The notes under the pieces were generated by a model. That model worked only from the letters and a program-made list of their open reading frames with translations, searched no databases and was not told where the DNA came from. From NCBI GenBank assembly GCA_023262495.1, contig JALRAS010000005.1, positions 3,672 through 54,715 on the forward strand: DNA of 51,044 nt. Direction: 5' to 3'. Both the position numbers and the translations under genes were made by a program. Positions 41,338 through 50,086 of the stretch are shown here, in pieces (the stretch's first letter is position 1; each line of letters begins with the position of its first letter). The stretch comes from Bacteroidia bacterium. Lineage in GTDB: Bacteria > Bacteroidota > Bacteroidia > UBA4408.

Positions 41338-43248
41338 TTATCTCAAGAGGTTTTGATAAAAAGCAGCTTTTTCAGGTTCTTTCATATTCATATAGGTAAC
41401 AGCCAAAAAATTAATGGCCTTCTTGTTGCTTGGATCCAACTCATACGCCTTGGTGAACCATACAATAGCTTCACTATAATTGCCTGAGGCCCCGTAGCAA
41501 CTACCAAGATTTATCATAGCATCAATGAAGCGAGGATTTAAGTCAATCGATTTTTTAAAAATATCAATGGCTTCCACGAATCTTCCTTTATTGAAATAAT
41601 AGGCACCTAAATTACTTAATGCAACACTATTGGAAGGGTTATACTGAAGTCCTTTTTGAAAATAAACCGCAGCACTATCCATCAAGTTGAGCTTATAAAA
41701 CCCAACACCAATTTGTGTCCAACCATCAGAGTATTCGGGAAAAATTGATACGGCTTTTTTTACCTCTTCAATCCCTTTCAACAGGAATGCCTTTCGTTTA
41801 ACTGAATCTTTTTCCTCTTCCCCAATTTTTTTTATGAGTTCGTTGCCTAAATAGTAGTGTGTTTTGGCACTTTGTGGATTCAGATCAACGTCATGTGTGT
41901 AGAGTGTAAGATTATCTTTCCAATCCATGTTTCTGCTGATTGTTTTTATGCTGTACAGTAACAAAATTAAGGCAATCACATAGGAAAACTGTTTCCTTTT
42001 TTCATCACTCGACCATTTGCTAAGGTCGGCAACATTTAACTTAAAGAGTAATGCCATTAAGTAGGAGAGGCCTAAACAAAAACCCATAGAAGCCAAGAAT
42101 GTAAAACGTTCTGCTTTAGCAGCACCAATGGTAATAAACAAATTAGAATATAATGAAAGTCCTGCAAAAATGAATAGTAATGAGAACGATAAAACAGGAT
42201 GTTTTTTGTAGGTGATAAATACAAGCATGAGTGCAGTGAACACAATTAAAATTCCTATCAATATACTCAGGTTCATTCCGCTCTCCAATGGTATTGAGTT
42301 GTATGAATAATCGTATATAAGCGGATGAGGTAATACAAATAATTGGAAATAATCACCAAGCACTTGCATGCTTCCTGCTAGTTTAAGAAAAAAATTAGCT
42401 TGTGTGCCAATTGGGTTATCAATTGTTGTAACGCTTTGCAGACCTGCAAACGAGCCAAGAATTCCTTTTCTTAACAACATATAAAGTGCCAATGGAAGCA
42501 ACATGGCTGCCGCAGCGCCCGTATATTTTGTCGATGCATCTCTTCTAAAATAAAATAGCATAAGCCCCATAATTGGAATTACCAGAATAGCTGACTCCTT
42601 GGCCAGAAAGGCAATAAAGATGCTTAACGCACCGGCAATAAGTGATAATATTTTACCCGTATCAACATACTTGAGCACTTGGTAAATACTTATGAATGAA
42701 AACAGGAAACAGAGTAATTCATCTCTACTTTTGATATTGCCTGCAACCTCTGTATGTATGGGATGAGCCATAAATAATAACACCGCAGCTATTAACACAT
42801 TTTCATTGAGATGAGGGAGTAAACGTAATAATGTTTTCAGTAGGATAAAACCACAACAGATGTATACCAAAATATTCATTAAATGACCAAGGAAAGGATT
42901 GTCGGGCGAAAGCGACCACTCAATGGCAAACATGACCAAAGATAGTGGGCGGTATAATCCGTCATTCACATTGAGATAACCGGTTCTATAGCTGGTTTTA
43001 AAAATCATCCCAATGTTTTTTGCTCCTTGATTCACAATGTTGTTTTCCTTGATAACCGAAAAATCATCAAGTACATAGCCATTTGAAAGCGTGTTGCCGT
43101 ATGTTATAAGTGCAAGTAAAGTAATCAACAGATAAAAAGGCATAATGCTTTTTTGCACGCTCGAAGCAGGTTTTGGCGCAGCTTTGGCTTGTTCGTGCGA
43201 CTGCTGAAATTTTTCTCGCTTGGTTGGTTTTTTTTTCGGCTGTTGCAT
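41338..43248 (-). CDS. TMTC-like membrane glycosyltransferase with TPR repeats
   Basis: 636 residues. A Lys/Gln-rich cytosolic start, about 10-11 membrane helices (40-440), then at least three TPRs (about 470-636, with AVALSNLGAYYFNKGRF and AMINLGSCYGASGNYSEAI). YGNTLSNGYVLDDFSVIKEN and MAHPIHTEVAGNIKSRDELL are hallmarks of the TMTC/GT-C proteins, which O-mannosylate cadherins in animals; bacterial versions are thought to glycosylate proteins. Acceptor unknown. Last gene of the alkB-yajQ unit, 65 bases after yajQ. Confidence 0.8.
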   Translation of the reverse strand: MQQPKKKPTKREKFQQSHEQAKAAPKPASSVQKSIMPFYLLITLLALITYGNTLSNGYVLDDFSVIKENNIVNQGAKNIGMIFKTSYRTGYLNVNDGLYRPLSLVMFAIEWSLSPDNPFLGHLMNILVYICCGFILLKTLLRLLPHLNENVLIAAVLLFMAHPIHTEVAGNIKSRDELLCFLFSFISIYQVLKYVDTGKILSLIAGALSIFIAFLAKESAILVIPIMGLMLFYFRRDASTKYTGAAAAMLLPLALYMLLRKGILGSFAGLQSVTTIDNPIGTQANFFLKLAGSMQVLGDYFQLFVLPHPLIYDYSYNSIPLESGMNLSILIGILIVFTALMLVFITYKKHPVLSFSLLFIFAGLSLYSNLFITIGAAKAERFTFLASMGFCLGLSYLMALLFKLNVADLSKWSSDEKRKQFSYVIALILLLYSIKTISRNMDWKDNLTLYTHDVDLNPQSAKTHYYLGNELIKKIGEEEKDSVKRKAFLLKGIEEVKKAVSIFPEYSDGWTQIGVGFYKLNLMDSAAVYFQKGLQYNPSNSVALSNLGAYYFNKGRFVEAIDIFKKSIDLNPRFIDAMINLGSCYGASGNYSEAIVWFTKAYELDPSNKKAINFLAVTYMNMKEPEKAAFYQNLLR

Positions 43249-43313
43249 AAATATTTTTTCTTTTACTTAAATAGCAGTGGCTGCTAATTAATAAATTCAA
43301 GTGTTGAAGTCAA

Positions 43314-43802
43314 TTACTTCATGTTCACAAACTGCAATGGAATCTCGAAGTTAGCAGTCCTGATGGCGGCAATAACGGCTTTCAACTCATCAATCTTTTT
43401 TCCTGAAACACGAACCTGTTCATCCATGATTTGCGCCTCTACTTTCAGTTTCATGTCCTTTACATGCTTCACAATTTTCTTTGCTGTTTCTTTATCAATC
43501 CCTTGTTTAATTTTGATATCTTTCTTAAGCATATTGCCCGATGCATATTGTTCCTTTCCAAAATCTAAGGCAAGGGGATTCAAACCTTGTTTGATCATCC
43601 TATTTCTAATAGTGTCTTCAATGGCCTCAATCCTCATTTCACTTTCAGTCAGTATATGCACAATTAGCAACTTTTTATCTAATTCAATACTGCTGCCAGA
43701 ACCTTTGAAATCATATCTAGAAGTGATGTCTTTTCGAGCTACATTAATAGCATTGTCTAGTGTTTGAATGTCAATTTTGTTAACGATGTCAAATGATGGC
43801 AT
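43314..43802 (-). CDS. yajQ: YajQ-family nucleotide-binding protein
   Basis: 162 residues, full family length. MPSFDIVNKIDIQTLDNA, RYDFKGSGSSIEL, GLNPLALDFGKEQ, and KIDELKAVIAAIR are family motifs. YajQ proteins bind cyclic di-GMP in some bacteria and have been linked to virulence-gene control and to phage DNA; whether this one binds c-di-GMP is unknown. It starts nine bases after the alkB stop. Confidence 0.95.
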   Translation of the reverse strand: MPSFDIVNKIDIQTLDNAINVARKDITSRYDFKGSGSSIELDKKLLIVHILTESEMRIEAIEDTIRNRMIKQGLNPLALDFGKEQYASGNMLKKDIKIKQGIDKETAKKIVKHVKDMKLKVEAQIMDEQVRVSGKKIDELKAVIAAIRTANFEIPLQFVNMK

Positions 43803-43811
43803 AGGGAGTAT

Positions 43812-44825
43812 TTATGGTCTAATTTTTTTGAATTTTTCGGGTCTTAAAATTGGGTTAATCATTTTAAACCACAAAGGTGGCATAAGGGCAACATAAAACA
43901 TTCCATAATAGCCCGAGGGTAATGAGTAACCTTGATGATGTTGAAGCACTTGATATGGCTTTGAAGCTCTCAGGTGATGATCGGCATGTCGTGATAACTC
44001 CACAAGTCCGTATCGGCTGGTAATTTTATTACTCTGCCATGCATGGTGTGTACTAAATTTTTCAGAAAGATCTCTGCTCAATCCATAATGCTCAATGTAG
44101 TTCACATATTCCAATAAAAAAATAGCCATGGCAGCGTATGCCAAGTATACAGCTAAAACCCCAATCCCAAATATGATGGTGATCAGAGCCAAAATCAACA
44201 ACTCGATGAGGGAACTTAAGGTTACAAAATTAAAAAAATGACTTCCACTATGATGGTAGATGCGTCTTCTTTCTGAATAGAAGGCACTCATAAATTGACC
44301 CGGAATGGTACGAAAGATAAAACTATATAAATTTTCTCCATAACGAGCAGTGGCAGGGTCGCCCTCGGTACAAACATATTTGTGGTGCCCCTTAATATGT
44401 TCGATATAAAAGTGAGCATAATTAACCTGGAATAAATTAAATATGCCCAATGCCCTCAACAAAGCAGATTTACGGTGTATAAGTTCGTGCGCCACAACAA
44501 TTCCGTTTGTTCCGGCATGAATGCCAGATGACAAAACCGCTGCAACCAAAAATATCCCTGTAAGGCGCTCACTGATGACCCCATTGAGCAAGGTGAAGGT
44601 AACACTAAAATGCAGCGCGCTCAATAGGATAAGAATGATGGTAGGCAGCACATCGCCTTCTTTAGTATCATTTGAATCAGTTGCATCGGGTAAAAACCAC
44701 TCCAAAACAGGTAACAATAACATTGAATAAATGATGTTCAAGGCGGCTGACCAACCTCCGTATATATTGCCAATCAAGCAGAGTATAGCAGGAATACAGG
44801 CAAATAAGTATCTTAATGAAAACAT
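43812..44825 (-). CDS. alkB: Alkane 1-monooxygenase (membrane di-iron)
   Basis: 337 residues from the ATG at 44825, preferred over the far upstream in-frame GTG/ATG because a promoter lies at 44847-44873. Membrane helices surround the di-iron histidine boxes: VAHELIHRKS, HIKGHHKYV, and LSRHADHHLR, plus NYIEHYGLSR. This set defines the AlkB/XylM hydroxylases, which insert oxygen into terminal carbons of alkanes. Electron donors (rubredoxin) are not in the window. The name is by family; the substrate could be another lipid. Confidence 0.88.
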   Translation of the reverse strand: MFSLRYLFACIPAILCLIGNIYGGWSAALNIIYSMLLLPVLEWFLPDATDSNDTKEGDVLPTIILILLSALHFSVTFTLLNGVISERLTGIFLVAAVLSSGIHAGTNGIVVAHELIHRKSALLRALGIFNLFQVNYAHFYIEHIKGHHKYVCTEGDPATARYGENLYSFIFRTIPGQFMSAFYSERRRIYHHSGSHFFNFVTLSSLIELLILALITIIFGIGVLAVYLAYAAMAIFLLEYVNYIEHYGLSRDLSEKFSTHHAWQSNKITSRYGLVELSRHADHHLRASKPYQVLQHHQGYSLPSGYYGMFYVALMPPLWFKMINPILRPEKFKKIRP

Positions 44826-44846
44826 AAAAGGTGTTTTTACTCCATT

Positions 44847-44873
44847 CAAATATATTAATTTAAATAAAAACAA
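44847..44873 (-). promoter_or_regulatory. Promoter of alkB-yajQ-TMTC
   Basis: Minus strand TTG at 44873-44871, a 16-base spacer and a perfect TATATTTG at 44854-44847, 22 bases before the ATG at 44825. Confidence 0.5.
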
Positions 44874-44949
44874 GCGTATTTGGTGATTAAAATAAACCAA
44901 TTATGATTGGAAATTGACTACAGTGCTGTAGTCAAAGCGAACAAAAAAA

Positions 44950-45648
44950 TCAGGATTTTATGGCTCTTGTTATTTCCCTTTTACCGGGCGGCCCAGGCAA
45001 ACTCTCCACTAAAAAACCGATTGACCTCAAGCTACGTTTTACCGATCCTTTAGCACAGTATGTTAACAACATGCCGCCTGAATCAATGGAATCAAACATC
45101 TTTTGTAGTATTTCTTCTGACCATATTTCCGGCTGAGTTCGTGGGCCAAAAGCATCAAAATATACAAGATCATATTCGTTTTTAGGAAGGGTAATTTCTT
45201 CAATCTTACGATGATGTAACAGGCAGTAAAAATTTGTTGCGGCTTCGAATGTTGTATTGGCAGGAGATGTATGCAATTGCTTCAAAAACTTTTCTGAATC
45301 GATACTTTTTATTTGATTGTGGTAACCAAGCTCTGCAATGATGTCGGGCTCAATAGGGTTTGCTTCCACAGCCGTATATTCGATGAGGTGCATGTTTTCA
45401 GACTTTAAAAAAGTGTCATAGGTTAACAGGCAATTCAGACCAGTTCCCAGTCCAATTTCTAAAATACGAACAGCTGATTTTTGTATTTGTAACAGGCCAT
45501 TTTGTATGTAAACATGAGTGCTTTCTTGCAGGGCGCCATGCATAGAATGATAATGTTCATCACTATTGGGCAACGATAAAGTCATTGAGCCATCTGCAGT
45601 TAAAACTGCTTGAGGTTTGATATATGACGAGGTATTTCCGATGAACAA
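44950..45648 (-). CDS. mnmD: tRNA 5-methylaminomethyl-2-thiouridine methyltransferase (DUF752)
   Basis: 232 residues. DEHYHSMHGALQESTHVYI is the family start, ILEIGLGTGLNCLLT the SAM loop, and VYFDAFGPRTQPEIW plus LLTYCAKGSVKRSLR and LPGPPGKREITRA the active-site segments of MnmD. It methylates the wobble uridine side chain of tRNAs (nm5s2U to mnm5s2U). Here it is the stand-alone methyltransferase, not the MnmC fusion. It starts four bases after ppk1. Confidence 0.9.
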   Translation of the reverse strand: MFIGNTSSYIKPQAVLTADGSMTLSLPNSDEHYHSMHGALQESTHVYIQNGLLQIQKSAVRILEIGLGTGLNCLLTYDTFLKSENMHLIEYTAVEANPIEPDIIAELGYHNQIKSIDSEKFLKQLHTSPANTTFEAATNFYCLLHHRKIEEITLPKNEYDLVYFDAFGPRTQPEIWSEEILQKMFDSIDSGGMLLTYCAKGSVKRSLRSIGFLVESLPGPPGKREITRAIKS

Positions 45649-45652
45649 GCCC

Positions 45653-47704
45653 CTACTTTTTTACCGCAAAATACTTGTAAATTTCATGCTGCGCTCTTTT
45701 CTTAATACCATCAGGCGCTTGACGATATGGATTATCCTGCTTCTCATTTAAAATTCTAACCTTGGTACTGCCGTTCCATTGCAGATCAAAAGTTTTCTTT
45801 ATTTCTTTTTTAAGCGCGGGATCGTAAATTGGGCATGCCACCTCGGTTCTAAAGTCGAGGTTGCGTATCATCCAATCGGCAGAGGAAATAAAAACTAGTT
45901 CATTGCCGTTATTGTGAAAAACCATGCTGCGCGCGTGTTCCAAAAATTGATCAACCAAGCTGATGGCTTGTATGTTTTCACTCATGCCCTTTACACCGGG
46001 TACAAGTGAGCATATCCCGCGTATAATCAATTCCACTCTAACTCCCGCATTGCTGGCGGCATATAGTTTCTTAATCAGTTCTTCATCTGTTAAACTGTTT
46101 AGCTTTAACTGTATCAATGCGGGCTTGTTGGCTTTGGCATTTTTAATTTCATTTTGAATGAGCTTAATAATTTTATTTCTCATAAAAAATGGCGCCACCA
46201 ATAAAGACTTGTATGTTCCTGTTTTGTAATTATTCTTGAAGAAGTGAAATACTTTTTCTACTTCCGAGGTGATGCGTTGATTGCATGTGAGCAAACTGAA
46301 ATCACTGTAAACTTTGGCTGTAACTTCATTGAAATTACCGGTTCCGATGTGCGCATAGGCAATTGATTTGTTGTTTTCCTTGCGGGTAACGTAAATTAAT
46401 TTTGAATGTACCTTAAGCCCCTGAACACCATAAATAAGTGTTGCTCCTTCATCTTGCAACTTATTAGCAATGTTCAAATTGGCCTGTTCATCAAATCTTG
46501 CTTGAAGCTCAACCACCACCGTTACATTTTTTCCATTTTGTAATGCGTTTATTAGAGCATTGATGATTTTTGAATTTTTGGCTACCCGATAAAGAGTAAC
46601 TTTGATATCCACAACAGCAGGATCAATGGCCGCTTCGCGTAAGAAATCGATGATATGGTCAAAACTTTGATATGGGAAAGTAAGCAAAATGTCCTGTTTT
46701 CTGAGCACTTCAAACATGCTTTTATTTCCTTTCAAACGCGGATGCTCAAGCGTTGGTAAAGGGGCACTAATAAGATTTGTACCGCCTACTTTTGGAAACT
46801 TCATGAAGTCTTTAAAGTTATGATAACGACCTCCGGGAATGAGTGCCTGATTTTTATCAATCTTCATGCTCTTAGTAAGATATTCAAGCATATCTTTTGG
46901 TATTTGTTGATCGTAAACAAGTCTTACCGGATCACCAATTTTTCTTTGCTTTAAGCTTTTTGAAATTTTTTCAGTAATGCTTTTTGATAAATCACTATCG
47001 ATGTCTAGCTCTGCATCGCGAGTAAGCTTGATGGTATAAGCGCCATACGTATCAAAGTTGAATACAAAGAAAATATCCTCCAAGCAATACCTGATAACAT
47101 CATCAAGTAAAATAAGGAATGTGTCTTCTTTATGCTCATTACCGGGCAACTGCACAAATCGCGGCAAGTCATCAGGAACTTGTATCAGCGCATATCTTGA
47201 ATCTTTACTCTTGGTTTTATGAGATAATTTTACAGAAAGATAAATCGATTTATCGCGCAGTGATGGCAACTTGCTGGTATGTTGCAACATGATAGGCACA
47301 AGCAGCGGGCGCACATTTTCCTTGAAATAATTCTTAACAAACTCACCTTGTTTTTTACTGATAGTTTTCTCATCTACAATAAATACATGATTGCTTTTTA
47401 AACCCACCAAAATTTCGGCATAAATACGGTCGAATTCTTTTTGCTGATGAACAACAATCGCTTGAATTTTGTGCAGCACTTTGGTGGGATTTTCACCGAT
47501 ATACGATTTTGCATCTTTCCCCAAGTTAATCATTCTCTTGTAGGTTCCCACCCGCACACGGAAGAACTCATCAAGGTTGTTGGAAAAAATACCCAAGAAT
47601 TTAATTCTCTCAATGAGTGGTAAGCTTTTATCAGCAGCTTCTTGTAGCACTCTTGCATTAAATGATAACCAACTAATATCCCTGTTAATCAAGGTTGCTT
47701 TCAT
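45653..47704 (-). CDS. ppk1: Polyphosphate kinase 1
   Basis: 683 residues, normal length. NRDISWLSFNARVLQEA and the KFLGIFSNNLDEFFRVRVG start, GGRYHNFKDFMKFP, VVELQARFDEQANL, GLKVHSKLIYVTRKE with the His that is phosphorylated in E. coli (His435 equivalent), and SMVFHNNGNELVFISSADW with the second catalytic His. It reversibly makes polyphosphate from ATP. It sits between a lysine-rich small protein (14 bases upstream) and mnmD. Confidence 0.97.
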   Translation of the reverse strand: MKATLINRDISWLSFNARVLQEAADKSLPLIERIKFLGIFSNNLDEFFRVRVGTYKRMINLGKDAKSYIGENPTKVLHKIQAIVVHQQKEFDRIYAEILVGLKSNHVFIVDEKTISKKQGEFVKNYFKENVRPLLVPIMLQHTSKLPSLRDKSIYLSVKLSHKTKSKDSRYALIQVPDDLPRFVQLPGNEHKEDTFLILLDDVIRYCLEDIFFVFNFDTYGAYTIKLTRDAELDIDSDLSKSITEKISKSLKQRKIGDPVRLVYDQQIPKDMLEYLTKSMKIDKNQALIPGGRYHNFKDFMKFPKVGGTNLISAPLPTLEHPRLKGNKSMFEVLRKQDILLTFPYQSFDHIIDFLREAAIDPAVVDIKVTLYRVAKNSKIINALINALQNGKNVTVVVELQARFDEQANLNIANKLQDEGATLIYGVQGLKVHSKLIYVTRKENNKSIAYAHIGTGNFNEVTAKVYSDFSLLTCNQRITSEVEKVFHFFKNNYKTGTYKSLLVAPFFMRNKIIKLIQNEIKNAKANKPALIQLKLNSLTDEELIKKLYAASNAGVRVELIIRGICSLVPGVKGMSENIQAISLVDQFLEHARSMVFHNNGNELVFISSADWMIRNLDFRTEVACPIYDPALKKEIKKTFDLQWNGSTKVRILNEKQDNPYRQAPDGIKKRAQHEIYKYFAVKK

Positions 47705-47718
47705 ACGTCACAATGCTT

Positions 47719-48156
47719 TTACTTAGAAATTTTATCAATATTTTTAGAGAGTTTTGCCTTTGATTTGTTTTGATGAGACACGGCATTCATCAAGTTATTT
47801 CCTCTGCGTATTTTTTTTACGCCTGTTTTTTTGGTTGGAGCAGCAACGGAGGAGGCAACCTTCTCGACTACTTTTATTTGATTTGTTTTTTTTACTGCAA
47901 CTTTCTTATTTTCATTTTGCTTGCTTTCGCCATTCAACTTATTCTCGGGGACTTCAACTTTGTCGACTAAGCCAATTGCTTCCATTTGTTTCTGAAATTT
48001 TTTTTGTGTTTTCAAGAACTTTTTGGCCAGGTCTTTGCAATGGTTCTTGATGTTTTTTGAGAAAATAATGGCAACTGCGGGATCAATTTCACGGAATACT
48101 TTTTCTGTTTGCCTAAGGAGCAACTGTTCAAGATCCTTTTTGTGATTTTTTTCCAT
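47719..48156 (-). CDS. Lysine-rich hypothetical protein upstream of ppk1
   Basis: 145 residues, not recognised. Residues 1-65 look helical and charged (LLLRQTEKVFREIDPAVAI, KKFLKTQKKFQKQMEAIGL); residues 70-145 are disordered and rich in Lys, Val, Ala, and Asn, like a histone-H1-type tail. No signal peptide. It shares a transcript with ppk1 and has a good promoter. A nucleic-acid or polyphosphate-binding role is inference from charge and position only. Confidence 0.7.
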   Translation of the reverse strand: MEKNHKKDLEQLLLRQTEKVFREIDPAVAIIFSKNIKNHCKDLAKKFLKTQKKFQKQMEAIGLVDKVEVPENKLNGESKQNENKKVAVKKTNQIKVVEKVASSVAAPTKKTGVKKIRRGNNLMNAVSHQNKSKAKLSKNIDKISK

Positions 48157-48176
48157 AATCCTGTTTCTTTAAAACG

Positions 48177-48208
48177 CAAATATATACTTATGATAGGTTT
48201 TATTGCAA
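48177..48208 (-). promoter_or_regulatory. Promoter of the lysine-rich gene, ppk1 and mnmD
   Basis: Minus strand TTG at 48208-48206, a 21-base spacer and a perfect TATATTTG at 48184-48177, 21 bases before the ATG. Confidence 0.6.
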
Positions 48209-48253
48209 TATCATTAAAATACTTAACATTGGAGTAAATTTATCTATACAAAT

Positions 48254-49456
48254 ATGTTTTTTAAGATGACTGAAAATGTAATTAATGCGGCAAAGATGCT
48301 TGCAATGATGACTTTGCTGTTATTTTCAGTAGGTGTTCATGCACAAGAGAAAATGATTACCGGTGCCGAAAATACTGCAGCATGGTTTCCTTTGGTTAAG
48401 GATAAAAATATTGCACTTGTGGCTAATCAAACCAGCATCATTGGTCAAACACATCTAGTAGATACAATGCTTCGTTTGGGATTGAAAGTTGCTAAAATAT
48501 TTTCTCCCGAGCATGGTTTTAGAGGCGCTGCAAGTGCAGGTGAAAAGGTAAGCGATGATGTGGATTCAGCAACTGGGATATCTGTTGTTTCATTATACGG
48601 CAATAATAAAAAACCTACCGCTGAAGCGCTGCAAGGCATTGATATCATGATTTTTGATTTGCAGGATGTTGGAGTACGATTCTACACTTATATCAGCACC
48701 ATGCATTATGTGATGCAGGCCTGTGCCGAGCAAAAAATTCCACTCATCATTTTGGATCGTCCAAATCCAAACGGCTTTTATGTTGATGGTCCTGTTTTGC
48801 AAGATTCCTTTGCCTCATTTGTGGGAATGCACAAGGTGCCTGTAGTGCACGGTTTAACTATTGGAGAGTATGCACAAATGATCAACGGAGAGCATTGGCT
48901 AAAGCAAAATATTGCATGCGAAATTAAAGTCATTCCTTGTGTTGGATACACGCATCAATCGCGGTATTTTTTACCTGTCAAACCCTCTCCCAATTTACCT
49001 AATCAACTTGCCATTTATTTATATCCAACACTGTGTTTTTTTGAAGGTACTGTTATTAGTGTAGGACGAGGAACAAGTAAACCTTTTCAACAATATGGGC
49101 ATCCACTGCTCATGAACAGCGAAACATCATTTGTTCCCAAAAGCATGCCGGGAGCAAGCAATCCGCCTTATGCCAATGAGGTTTGTTTTGGTTATGACTT
49201 GAGCAATTATGATGATGTTTCCGACTCACTAAGCTCTGGTATTCACCTAGAAATACTTATAGATGCGTACCGCAATTTTCCGGATAAGAAAATTTTTTTC
49301 AACTCATTTTTCAATAAACTTGCGGGTAATGATATCCTCCAAAAACAGATTGTTTCAGGCAAATCTGTAGCAGAAATTAAAGCCTCTTGGCAGTCAGATT
49401 TACAACAGTACAAAATTGTGAGGAAGAAATATTTGCTCTACCAAGACTTTGAATAA
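48254..49456 (+). CDS. namZ: Exo-beta-N-acetylmuramidase (DUF1343, NamZ-like)
   Basis: 400 residues. A signal peptide ends near VHAQ (residue 31); several ATGs cluster at the start, and ATG 48266 is an alternative. Family segments: KNIALVANQTSII, KIFSPEHGFRGAASAGE, IDIMIFDLQDVGVRFYTYIS, LDRPNPNGFYVDGPVL, and PNLPNQLAIYLYPTLCFFEGT with SVGRGTSKPFQQ. NamZ enzymes (GH171) release MurNAc from peptidoglycan fragments. A TAACATTG element lies 25-30 bases upstream. Divergent from the ppk1 unit. Confidence 0.9.
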   Translation: MFFKMTENVINAAKMLAMMTLLLFSVGVHAQEKMITGAENTAAWFPLVKDKNIALVANQTSIIGQTHLVDTMLRLGLKVAKIFSPEHGFRGAASAGEKVSDDVDSATGISVVSLYGNNKKPTAEALQGIDIMIFDLQDVGVRFYTYISTMHYVMQACAEQKIPLIILDRPNPNGFYVDGPVLQDSFASFVGMHKVPVVHGLTIGEYAQMINGEHWLKQNIACEIKVIPCVGYTHQSRYFLPVKPSPNLPNQLAIYLYPTLCFFEGTVISVGRGTSKPFQQYGHPLLMNSETSFVPKSMPGASNPPYANEVCFGYDLSNYDDVSDSLSSGIHLEILIDAYRNFPDKKIFFNSFFNKLAGNDILQKQIVSGKSVAEIKASWQSDLQQYKIVRKKYLLYQDFE

Positions 49457-49517
49457 ATTACCTCTGCCAAATAAACTATTGCTACTCTATCAAATACAAT
49501 TTTAGGAATACAACAAC

Positions 49518-50072
49518 TCAGATAGAATAGTCTTTGAGGTGTTGTGGGTTATCCTCGGGGGCAATCAGTTTAATAGTTTCTATGGCCTTACCAAGTCGGT
49601 TAAGCGCAATATCTTCACCTCCGCTATTTTCCCATTCGGGCTGATTTTTTTTCCTGTTTTCAATAAATGAGTACTGAGCAACGATGAGCAATCTTTCTTT
49701 TTGCTGAATGATAAAATAACATTTAGAAAAAGCTTTTTTATGAGGATTCACTGCTGAAACATAAGCCCGATAAATTTTTCCGAACTGATGATTGTTGTAT
49801 TTTCTGATCATAAAAAGGAGCGCAGGGGTACAACTTACATCTTCGTTTTCATAGAGTGCAGCAATATCATGATCTTCTTTCTTTTGGTAGGCCACCCCAA
49901 ATTGATCCTGGAGATGTTGTGTGCCATAACTGTTAAGCTCATCAACCAAAGGATTGAGTATTTTAATATCTTGCTTGAGGTAAGCACTTAGGGCACTTGC
50001 CTGCAAGTTTAAAAACGCCTGCATGAACGCTACTACCGGTAATTCTATTTTTTCCATTTGGGTTGTGAGCAT
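49518..50072 (-). CDS. Hypothetical protein
   Basis: 184 residues (179 from the alternative ATG at 50057), not recognised. Helical N-terminal third, then strands (ALLFMIRKYN, KCYFIIQQKERLLIVAQYSF), compatible with a small cytosolic alpha+beta fold; no catalytic motif or signal peptide. It follows the amidohydrolase gene by 14 bases, so it shares its transcript. Confidence 0.65.
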   Translation of the reverse strand: MLTTQMEKIELPVVAFMQAFLNLQASALSAYLKQDIKILNPLVDELNSYGTQHLQDQFGVAYQKKEDHDIAALYENEDVSCTPALLFMIRKYNNHQFGKIYRAYVSAVNPHKKAFSKCYFIIQQKERLLIVAQYSFIENRKKNQPEWENSGGEDIALNRLGKAIETIKLIAPEDNPQHLKDYSI

Positions 50073-50086
50073 GTATTGCTAGTGAA

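Noticed and set aside
43321-43767. 148-codon plus-strand frame opposite yajQ
   Set aside because: yajQ matches a known family over its full length; the opposite frame has only low-complexity Ser/Ile/Phe sequence.
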